Shown: positions 25,461-32,191 of the stretch, one piece after another | How the letters are laid out: the number at the start of each line of letters is the position of its first letter | Numbering within the stretch: position 1 is the first letter of the stretch | From: JBBTCX01 sp038043045 | GTDB taxonomy: Bacteria; Planctomycetota; Phycisphaerae; UBA1845 | Direction: 5' to 3' | NCBI GenBank assembly: GCA_038043045.1 | Contig: JBBTCX010000033.1 | Location: 1-51,452 of the forward strand | DNA: 51,452 nt | The notes under the pieces: model-generated | The model's input: the letters and a program-made list of their open reading frames with translations, nothing else | What the model was told of the DNA's origin: nothing | The model's database searches: none | Program-made: the position numbers and the translations under genes

Positions 25461-27140
25461 TCATGCATTGTCCATCCGAGTAACCCGCAGCGCTTCCTCC
25501 AATGTGGTCAAACCTTCCTTCACCTTGGTGATGGCGTCATCGCGCAAGGTAATCCCTCCGTGCAAAGCGGCGTGTTCCTGCATGGCCGTGGTCGAGGCTT
25601 TGACCATCACCAATTCCGAAAGCCCCGGATCAAACGGCACGTATTCAAACGCCCCGATCCGGTCGAAGTATCCGCTTCGCGTGCACCGCGAGCATCCGGC
25701 CCCACGGAAAATCTCAACTCCCGTTCGCCCGGCGGGAATCTGCAAAATCCGCCGCTCAATTTCATTGGCCGGATGCGCCCGTTTGCAATTCACGCAAATC
25801 TTCCGCACCAACCGCTGGGCCATCACCCCGACCAAACTACTGGCCACCAGATACGGTTCACAACCCATATCCAGCAACCGTGTCACCGCTCCAACCGCCG
25901 AATTCGTGTGCAACGTCGCAAAAACCAGGTGCCCGGTGAGAGACGCCTCCAACGCCAAGTGGGCCGTCTCTTCATCTCGAATCTCTCCGACCATGATGAT
26001 GTCCGGATCGTGTCGCAGAATGCTTCGCAGGGCATGCGCAAACGAAACTCCAAACTCCGAGTCCACCGCGACCTGGTTGATCCCGGCCATATGGTACTCC
26101 ACCGGGTCTTCGATCGTGATGATGTGTTTCTCCACCGAATTGATTCGTTGCAGCGCGGCATACAACGTCGTGCTCTTTCCGCTGCCCGTGGGACCGGTCA
26201 AAAGGATAATTCCATACGGCCGTTGGATCAGCCGCTCGAAGGCTTGGCGCATTTCCATTCCCATGCCCAAGGTCTCTAACGTGAGACGCGATCGATCCGA
26301 GGAAAGCAACCGCAAGGTTACTCGCTCGCCTCGTGCCGTCGGAATCACCGCCACTCGAATGTCGATCTCCTGCTCAAAGCTGCGTCGGCTGAATCGACCG
26401 TCTTGCGGTTTGCGTCGCTCGGTAATATCCAGAACCGAAAGGACCTTGATGCGCGACACCAACGAAGGCGCGGCATCGAGGGGAAAGGCCCGTGCTTCGA
26501 GCATTCGCCCGTCAATTCGGTATCGGACACGCAACCGATCATCCTCAGGCTCGATATGGATATCGCTGGCCCGTCGATCGACGGCTTCATCGATGATGCT
26601 GTCGAGTTGCTCGATCATATTCAAACCCGTGGTCGAAGCCGGAGACACCGCGCTGGAAACGGGAATGACATCGGTCATGCGCGCTCCCTGGGTTCGCGCA
26701 TTTCCGTAGATGTCCTCGATCGCTTCCATGATTTGATAGCGCGGACTGACCACGAATTGAATGGGTCGTTGAAAACGTTCGCCCAGTGCGGCCGTCACGG
26801 AAGGATCGACCGGGTCCGCCAAGGCCACCACCAGTTGCCCGGAGACCTCGCCGAACACCAGACAATGTTTCCGCCGAGCAATATTCTCGGGCAAGGTCAG
26901 CGCCCAGGCGCGATTGGGAGGTCGGCGGGTCAAATCCAGAAACCGCACTTCGGCAACTTCAGCAGAGACTTGGGCGACATCGGCTTCGCTGATCGCGTCG
27001 TTTTGAATCAGCACGTCGACCAAAGAAAGCCCAAGCAATTCGGATTCGCGCCGATGGGTAATCAGTCCCGCTTGAGTGAGTACGCCGTCGTTGAGCAATT
27101 TCCCAACGACCCGGTCCTCAATCGATTCGTTTGCAAACAT
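25461..27140 (-). CDS. gspE: Type II secretion/type IV pilus assembly ATPase (GspE/PilB family)
   Basis: 559-residue secretion hexameric ATPase. N-terminal GspE-N/MshEN-like domain about 30-150, then the ATPase: Walker A GPTGSGKST (316-324), Asp box ITIEDPVEY (about 341-349), Walker B DPDIIMVGEIRD (378-389), His box GHLVFATLHTNSA (403-415) and the tetracysteine zinc element CVNC...CSRC (Cys449, 452, 483, 486). All key residues are present, so it should be active. Start ATG 27140; a GTG one codon earlier is possible. No pilin, GspF or secretin gene is adjacent; the neighbours are an FHA-PP2C regulator and a hydrolase-like protein. Pilus versus type II secretion cannot be decided from this protein alone. 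Confidence 0.92.
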   Translation of the reverse strand: MFANESIEDRVVGKLLNDGVLTQAGLITHRRESELLGLSLVDVLIQNDAISEADVAQVSAEVAEVRFLDLTRRPPNRAWALTLPENIARRKHCLVFGEVSGQLVVALADPVDPSVTAALGERFQRPIQFVVSPRYQIMEAIEDIYGNARTQGARMTDVIPVSSAVSPASTTGLNMIEQLDSIIDEAVDRRASDIHIEPEDDRLRVRYRIDGRMLEARAFPLDAAPSLVSRIKVLSVLDITERRKPQDGRFSRRSFEQEIDIRVAVIPTARGERVTLRLLSSDRSRLTLETLGMGMEMRQAFERLIQRPYGIILLTGPTGSGKSTTLYAALQRINSVEKHIITIEDPVEYHMAGINQVAVDSEFGVSFAHALRSILRHDPDIIMVGEIRDEETAHLALEASLTGHLVFATLHTNSAVGAVTRLLDMGCEPYLVASSLVGVMAQRLVRKICVNCKRAHPANEIERRILQIPAGRTGVEIFRGAGCSRCTRSGYFDRIGAFEYVPFDPGLSELVMVKASTTAMQEHAALHGGITLRDDAITKVKEGLTTLEEALRVTRMDNA

Positions 27141-27185
27141 CACAAAACTCGCGAAGCCTTCAGAATCTTAATCCAATCGAGCGTC

Positions 27186-28799
27186 TCAACCCCGACCGAT
27201 GACCACCATCAGCGCGTCATCATCGGGCTGGGAGCCGGCCAAATGCGCGGTATAGGCCGATTCGATCCGACTCTGAATTTCCTGAACGCCGCCGAATGCG
27301 GTGTGCTCCAAGAGCGATTCATGAATTCGTTGCGACCCTACCGTCTCGCCGGCGGAGTTCGCACTTTCCACGAGGCCGTCCGTAAGAAGGATGACGCGAA
27401 AGGCATCCGGCAAATCCACCCGCGTCGCGGCATACGAACAATCCGAATCCACTCCGAGCACCAAGGTGACTTGATCGAGGGTCATGAGTCGACCTGGGGC
27501 GGGCATCAAGAGCGGCGGCATGCCGCCCGCGTTGACATACGCCATCTTCCCCGCCGCAAGATCAAACCCCGCGTACACGCACGGCAAAACCCGACGTGCA
27601 TTAGTGCCCATGAGCCATGCATTGATCCCCGCAAACATGGAAGAAGGGTCCATCAAGCAATCCGGGTTTACCGCCAGCGCCGTTCGAACCGACGCCCGAA
27701 TGGCATTGGACTGAGCAAGTCCCACGATGCCATGTCCACCGCCGTCTACGACCAATACAGCACAACGCTCTTCATCCAAATGAATGAAGTCGGCAAAGTC
27801 GCCGCACTTCGCTCGACCGAACAAACACTTGGAACTGGCTGCAAACGTGGCCGAACCAGTGACAGGACTTGTCAACAGCGACTGAATGCGTCGCAACCCT
27901 CCAACCCATGCAGCGCCTTCTCGGGTCGCGGTCCGTACAAGTCGGCGCGAGGTTTCGGCGATCACCGCCCCGCAATACGCGCCCGCTGCAACGGCGTATT
28001 GCAAGTCGCTGCTGGTAAACGGCTTGCGAGCCGAGGGTCGATCCAGGTAAAGCACACCCAAGATTTCGCCGTGATAGGCCAAGGGGACCGCCAACGCCGT
28101 CACAGCGTACCCCAACTCCGTGTTCATGCCGCTCGCGGCATCCGGATAGCGCCCGCCAACCGATTGAAGAATCGGGGCCATGACAAAAGTTTGGCTCACG
28201 GGGGTGAGCGATCCGCTGGTGAGTCTCTTCAGTCCTCGATGGGCCAGCGGAAAAAGTGTCGTCTTGGTATCACCACGAAGGGCGATCAAACCCCGATCGG
28301 CCTGCACATCCAAGAGCAACTGCCCCAAGGCCGAATAAGCGATATCCTCCACCCGACCGGTAACGCGCGGTTCGGGTGCGAGTTGCGACAACCGTTCCAC
28401 CTGAGCTTGGGTCAGGGAGATGGGTTGCTTGATTTTCCACCAATCACAGTGGGGCGGTTCGGTTCGATCGGGCGTGAGAAAAGTAAGCTCAATTTTGTCG
28501 CGGGGGACATCTTCGTCCAGGAATTCCAGAACTCTCGCTCCCGCGCGGACGACGTCGCCGGATGCCAAATAGGTCTCGGAGATCAACTCGCCGTTCACGA
28601 AGGTCTTGTTGCGACTCCCCAAATCTCGAATCCGAAATCGCCCGCCGCTCTCCAGTTCAATCCGAAGATGTTCGCGCGAAACCGTGTCGTCGACCATGAT
28701 GATCTGACAGTTCGGCGCCCGTCCAATGATGCAATGCTCGTTGTCGAGCGTGCGCGTTTGAAGCTGTCCCGCGTCGTCGATGTATCGCAGTTGTGCCAC
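27186..28799 (-). CDS. FHA-GAF-PP2C (SpoIIE-type) protein phosphatase
   Basis: 537-residue signalling protein. An N-terminal FHA domain (about 8-95: HCIIGRAPNCQIIMVDDTVSREHLRIE ... DLGSRNKTFVNG) should bind phosphothreonine peptides. A GAF-like domain (about 150-310) has PLAYHGEILGVLYLDRPS and TSSDLQYAVAAGAYCGAVI. The C terminus is a SpoIIE/RsbU-type PP2C phosphatase with CAVLVVDGGGHGIVGL, YAGFDLAAGKMAYVNAGGMPPLL and ILLTDGLVES; the metal-binding Asp residues of the DGxGHG and TDGLxE motifs are present. I start at GTG 28799, just before the FHA domain; a TTG sixteen codons earlier is open. The gene follows the hydrolase-like gene (51 bp) and precedes gspE (45 bp), suggesting one operon and possibly control of secretion by phosphorylation. 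Confidence 0.88.
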   Translation of the reverse strand: MAQLRYIDDAGQLQTRTLDNEHCIIGRAPNCQIIMVDDTVSREHLRIELESGGRFRIRDLGSRNKTFVNGELISETYLASGDVVRAGARVLEFLDEDVPRDKIELTFLTPDRTEPPHCDWWKIKQPISLTQAQVERLSQLAPEPRVTGRVEDIAYSALGQLLLDVQADRGLIALRGDTKTTLFPLAHRGLKRLTSGSLTPVSQTFVMAPILQSVGGRYPDAASGMNTELGYAVTALAVPLAYHGEILGVLYLDRPSARKPFTSSDLQYAVAAGAYCGAVIAETSRRLVRTATREGAAWVGGLRRIQSLLTSPVTGSATFAASSKCLFGRAKCGDFADFIHLDEERCAVLVVDGGGHGIVGLAQSNAIRASVRTALAVNPDCLMDPSSMFAGINAWLMGTNARRVLPCVYAGFDLAAGKMAYVNAGGMPPLLMPAPGRLMTLDQVTLVLGVDSDCSYAATRVDLPDAFRVILLTDGLVESANSAGETVGSQRIHESLLEHTAFGGVQEIQSRIESAYTAHLAGSQPDDDALMVVIGRG

Positions 28800-28850
28800 G
28801 GGTCGAAGTATAGCTCCGGCAAGGGGTCGGTCCAAGCCGAACCGCAATCA

Positions 28851-30230
28851 TTATGGAATTCCGTCGTCGGCCCTGATGCGGAAGGTCAACCGGGCGACGA
28901 CCGGCCGCTGAAAATCCCAATCGTCGTAGGTCGTTTGAAGAAGCGTTTTCACATCGGGTTGAATGATCCCTCGATGTCGCACCCGACCGTTGCATCGAAC
29001 GGTGATGGGTTGTGCAAAGTCCACGCAATGGTGGGGGAGGAGCAATTCGATTTCCGCGCAACGGTGGGCGGTGATGTCAACGGTCTGTCCATCGATCCGT
29101 CCGCCAAGGAAACCAAGGTGTTCTTTTAGCACGGAGGTGATGTATTCATTTCGATCAGTCCCCGCGGCCGGCAGGATGGAGAGTTGATCGTCGCGCCACA
29201 CTTCACCGCCGAATTTCGCAACCCGCAACCAGCCGGCCCGACCTTGGGTCGGATACCGAAACCAGTGTGCCACGGATGGTCGGAAGGTGGGTCTCGATGA
29301 TCCAAGGAATTCGCTTGACAGGTTGGTGGTGATTTGCGTGTGGGCGTCGAGGGAGGGAATTCGAATTCCGCGACCGTTTATGCCGAATTGAACCGCGTGC
29401 ATATCGAGCCAATCGGCGAAAGCTGAAACCTGTTGGCTTCTTGGGTCTTGTTCGGATGGGTGCGACGGGGTGGAGATAGGAAGCATCTTCATCGAACCTA
29501 GGTTTCGCGTAAGAAGGGGCAAGCTTTGTTCTGGATAGGGAAGTTGGGGAGCGGACTGGACTGTAACCAAGCCCGCGAAAAGGTCGGCATTCATCAATGC
29601 TGAATGCCAGGCCGCGTCACCTCCGCCTTGCCTACCGAACAAGTACGCGCGATTCGAATCCACATGGATTCGCTTTTTGCATTCGCGCAGAAGCCGGTAC
29701 ACCATTCCCGCGGATTCGTCAGATGGTAGGTGAAACGTCTCGTCGGCAGGCCGGGCGGGAGATACAAATACGCATTCCGCTGCACGTGGACCCAAGAGCT
29801 GGACGGCTTGGGCGTGCAGCGAAGTCAGAGTTTCTCCTTTTGAGGGCATACAGAGCACAAGGGGATGAGCCTGGGTCGGATCGTAGTTTGGCGGCAGTCT
29901 GTAATGGATCACTACCCGCGATTGATTCTCGCCGGTTACGGTAAACGTGCCGCTTTGTGGCAACTCGCCCCAGATTTGGACTTTCCCGATGAGGTTGGCC
30001 ACCAGCCCAACATTCCCGCGACATGTGCGGGCTATGGCGTCGGCCAAGTTTGACCGTTCGGCTTCGCGATCGGATTGGAAGAAGGCGGAAACCGTCGCCT
30101 CGATCAGTTCCCCTGGGAGAACACCGGCCAACAATCTTGTCGGAATTACGGAAACGCAAAGGAGCAACGCGCAAAAGGTGGCCCTGGGCGGGGAATGAAA
30201 GGGCAAAACTGTTCGAAAACGGGCGATCAT
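28851..30230 (-). CDS. Exported alpha/beta-hydrolase-like protein lacking the nucleophile serine
   Basis: 459 residues with an N-terminal signal segment (about 14-36, ATFCALLLCVSVIPTRLLAG). The body resembles esterase/PHB-depolymerase-like hydrolases: VIHYRLPPNYDPTQAHPLVLCMPSKGET (about 107-133), then the nucleophile-elbow region RAYLFGRQGGGDAAWHSALMNADLFAGLV, where the expected Gly-x-Ser-x-Gly is Gly-Arg-Gln201-Gly-Gly. The catalytic Ser is thus replaced by Gln, and no clear Asp/His pair follows, so it is probably a pseudoenzyme or binding protein. GAAGGGAA lies about 6 nt before the ATG at 30230. Same-strand genes follow (FHA-PP2C, gspE). The upstream gap holds the divergent nusA promoter. 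The family assignment is by fold-like pattern only. Confidence 0.65.
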   Translation of the reverse strand: MIARFRTVLPFHSPPRATFCALLLCVSVIPTRLLAGVLPGELIEATVSAFFQSDREAERSNLADAIARTCRGNVGLVANLIGKVQIWGELPQSGTFTVTGENQSRVVIHYRLPPNYDPTQAHPLVLCMPSKGETLTSLHAQAVQLLGPRAAECVFVSPARPADETFHLPSDESAGMVYRLLRECKKRIHVDSNRAYLFGRQGGGDAAWHSALMNADLFAGLVTVQSAPQLPYPEQSLPLLTRNLGSMKMLPISTPSHPSEQDPRSQQVSAFADWLDMHAVQFGINGRGIRIPSLDAHTQITTNLSSEFLGSSRPTFRPSVAHWFRYPTQGRAGWLRVAKFGGEVWRDDQLSILPAAGTDRNEYITSVLKEHLGFLGGRIDGQTVDITAHRCAEIELLLPHHCVDFAQPITVRCNGRVRHRGIIQPDVKTLLQTTYDDWDFQRPVVARLTFRIRADDGIP

Positions 30231-30270
30231 GGTGTTCCCTTCATCGTATTATTCCCGATCTTGTCCCGGA

Positions 30271-30298
30271 TTGACACTTTTCCATTTAGGTTTATAAT
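30271..30298 (+). promoter_or_regulatory. Consensus sigma-70 promoter of the nusA leader
   Basis: TTGACA (30271-30276), 16-bp spacer, TATAAT (30293-30298). Both hexamers match the consensus exactly, making this the strongest promoter in the window. Transcription should begin near 30305, about 367 nt before the nusA start codon and about 290 nt before the terminator at 30569-30596. Confidence 0.85.
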
Positions 30299-30300
30299 CC

Positions 30301-30596
30301 CAGCGTCACTGAAAAAGTGGGGCATGTGGCATACTGGCTTGGTGACAACGGGAGGACGGGTATGCGCCGAGCGATTCGATTATTCGCCAAGGAACGCTGA
30401 CATGTACCTGGAGCCGAACCATGCACGCTTCCGGCCTTTGTGCGGATTCCGAAAAGGCCTGAAGGGAAGAAAAGATGCGGATCAACGAAACTTGTTTCAC
30501 TCGTTGCGGAGCGCGGCCATGTTTTAGCGGGCAAGGCGTTGCTTTGAAGTACCGTGACTTGACGATGTGGGACCGCGGTGCGTTCCCCTTTTTTTT
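30301..30596 (+). ncRNA. Candidate structured leader or small RNA upstream of nusA
   Basis: About 290 nt bounded by a perfect promoter and an intrinsic terminator. Pairings I can draw: CAGCGT (30301-30306) with ACGCTG (30394-30399), enclosing GCATAC and GTATGC; a hairpin GGCCTTT/AAAGGCC (30433-30459) with an inner CGG-att-CCG; and CAACGA/TCGTTG (30483-30506), or alternatively GAAAC-tt-GTTTC inside it. I do not recognise it as SRP RNA, tmRNA, RNase P RNA, 6S RNA or a known riboswitch. It also contains two tandem small frames: 30362-30400 (12 codons, MRRAIRLFAKER, with GGAGG 6 nt upstream) and 30402-30527 (41 codons, basic). It may therefore be an autonomous RNA, a leader-peptide attenuator, or both. 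Confidence 0.5.
30569..30596 (+). terminator. Intrinsic terminator/attenuator before nusA
   Basis: GGGA (30569-30572) pairs with TCCC (30584-30587) and CGC (30574-30576) with GCG (30580-30582), with one C-T mismatch and a GGT loop, followed after one C by eight Ts (30589-30596). The stem is short and interrupted, the sort of weak hairpin that often depends on NusA for full termination. It lies between the leader promoter and nusA. Confidence 0.7.
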
Positions 30597-30671
30597 AGAT
30601 GGAATCGTAACGATCTTAACAAGATGCAGGATGGAAATCGGTAAGACCTGGAAAGGATTGACTGGCGACGA

Positions 30672-32069
30672 ATGAATACCGACTTACTGCGCATAGTCGA
30701 CTCGATTAGCCGCGACAAGAACATCGAGAAAGAGAACGTCTTTGTGGATTTGGAGGCGGCGATGATTTCGGCCGCTCGCCGGGCCTTCGACGAAGCCGAA
30801 GACGTCGTGGTCAAGATCGATCGAGTCAATGGCGACATTCTGGCCACGGTCGACGGTCGCGACATTGACATGAAGACCCTCGGTCGCATTGCGGCTCAAA
30901 CCGCCAAGCAAGTGATGATCCAGAAGATTCGTGAAGACGAACGCGAATCTTTGTTTCAAGAATACTCCCAGCGAGTGGGCGAAGTCGTCACGGGTACGGT
31001 TCTTCGGCAGGAGGGCGGCGGACTTGTCGTGAACATCGGTCGTGCGGAAGGCTATCTGCCTCGGAGTGAACAAATCCCGGGTCAGACCCATCAACCCGGC
31101 GAACGCCTACGGGCCATGATTCTCGACGTTCGAGAGGATCAGCATCGGGTCAAGATCGTCCTTACCCAGACTCATAAAGACTACATCCGTCGGCTATTCG
31201 AACTGGAAGTGCCCGAAGTTTCGGAACGAGTCATCGAGATTCGGGCCTTGGCTAGGGAAGCCGGATATCGCACGAAAATCGCGGTGACTTCCATTGACTC
31301 CAAGGTTGATGCGGTCGGGGCGTGTGTCGGGGTTCGAGGCAGTAGAATTCGCAACATCGTCGACGAATTGGGCGGTGAAAAAATCGACATCGTGCGGTGG
31401 AATGAATCGTCCCAGGTTTTGATCGCCAACGCCCTGAAACCGGCGGAAGTAAAAGAGACGTTCCTTTGCTTCGAATTGGGGCGGGCCACGGTGATTGTTG
31501 ACGAAGAGCAACTCTCTTTGGCGATCGGAAAACGTGGACAGAATGTTCGCTTGGCCGCTCGTTTGACCGGTTGGGATATCGACATACTCACCCCCGTCGA
31601 ATACGACAAGAGCATTGACGACATGGAGCATTCGCTGAAGAGCATCGAAGGGGTCGAAGACGTTCTTTTGGACAAGATGCTTGCTATCGGGGTGGTTTCG
31701 TTGGCTGGGTTGGAAGAACTGGGTCCTGATCCACTTGTTTCGGATCTTGGGGTTGAGGCGACCTTGGCGGCCAAGATCATAGAAATCGCCGGGGTCGAAG
31801 CCAAGCGATTGGCGGCAGAAGCGGAAGTAAGGAAAGCGGCGAAGGCGGCTCAAGCGGCGGTAGACGCCGCGAATCGTTTAGCCAAAGCTTCCGAAGAACC
31901 CAGCCCGGAATCTATGCTTGAGGCGGCTGCTTCGATCGACCTGCAAGACCCATTTGCCTCCGTGGTTCAAAGTGCCATTGAGGTGGAACCATCCTCGTTG
32001 TTGGATCCAGTGCCTGCGGACATAGAGCAACCTTTGGAAACGCAAGGAGTCACTGCGGATAAAATCTAG
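30672..32069 (+). CDS. nusA: Transcription termination/antitermination factor NusA
   Basis: 465-residue RNA-polymerase-associated factor controlling pausing, termination and antitermination. NusA N-terminal domain at about 1-125 (DKNIEKENVFVDLEAAMISAARRAF); S1 domain at about 130-200 (GEVVTGTVLRQEGGGLVVNIGRAEGYLPRSEQ); KH1 and KH2 at about 200-345, with VGACVGVRGSRIRNIVDELGGEKIDIV and LSLAIGKRGQNVRLAARLTGWDIDI. Beyond about 350 there is one helix-hairpin-helix-like segment (VEDVLLDKMLAIGVVSLAGLEELGPD) and an Ala/Glu-rich tail. It opens the translation-factor operon. No rimP precedes it, unlike many bacteria; instead a structured leader ends in a terminator. Ribosome site is weak. Autoregulation through the leader terminator is plausible. 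Confidence 0.97.
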   Translation: MNTDLLRIVDSISRDKNIEKENVFVDLEAAMISAARRAFDEAEDVVVKIDRVNGDILATVDGRDIDMKTLGRIAAQTAKQVMIQKIREDERESLFQEYSQRVGEVVTGTVLRQEGGGLVVNIGRAEGYLPRSEQIPGQTHQPGERLRAMILDVREDQHRVKIVLTQTHKDYIRRLFELEVPEVSERVIEIRALAREAGYRTKIAVTSIDSKVDAVGACVGVRGSRIRNIVDELGGEKIDIVRWNESSQVLIANALKPAEVKETFLCFELGRATVIVDEEQLSLAIGKRGQNVRLAARLTGWDIDILTPVEYDKSIDDMEHSLKSIEGVEDVLLDKMLAIGVVSLAGLEELGPDPLVSDLGVEATLAAKIIEIAGVEAKRLAAEAEVRKAAKAAQAAVDAANRLAKASEEPSPESMLEAAASIDLQDPFASVVQSAIEVEPSSLLDPVPADIEQPLETQGVTADKI

Positions 32070-32112
32070 GTAGCGTGGTGCATTGTCCGTCTCGAAGGGT
32101 AAGGACCGTCTT

Positions 32113-32170
32113 GTGGTTGAAGTCCAGAGGGTTTGAAACACGGAATTAGCGAGGTTCGTTTTTCAACCAC
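32113..32170 (+). promoter_or_regulatory. Inverted repeat in the nusA-infB gap
   Basis: GTGGTTGAA (32113-32121) and TTCAACCAC (32162-32170) are perfect 9-bp arms 40 nt apart. The infB ribosome site (GGAG 32181-32184) follows 10 nt later. An alternative pairing, GAGGGT with ACCCTC or CGAGG with CCTCG, would compete with it. Possible translational control of infB; no T-run that would suggest termination. Confidence 0.4.
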
Positions 32171-32191
32171 CCTCGTTTTGGGAGACTGGTT

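Noticed and set aside
26403..29129. 908-codon plus-strand frame
   Set aside because: Antisense to gspE and the FHA-PP2C gene; composition (His/Arg/Gln) is that of a shadow and no motif is present.
30301..30596. SRP RNA, 6S RNA, RNase P RNA or tmRNA in the nusA leader
   Set aside because: The GGAAG-AGC helix 8 motif, the RNase P conserved core and the tmRNA TTCGA/CCA ends are absent; only a generic structured RNA can be claimed.
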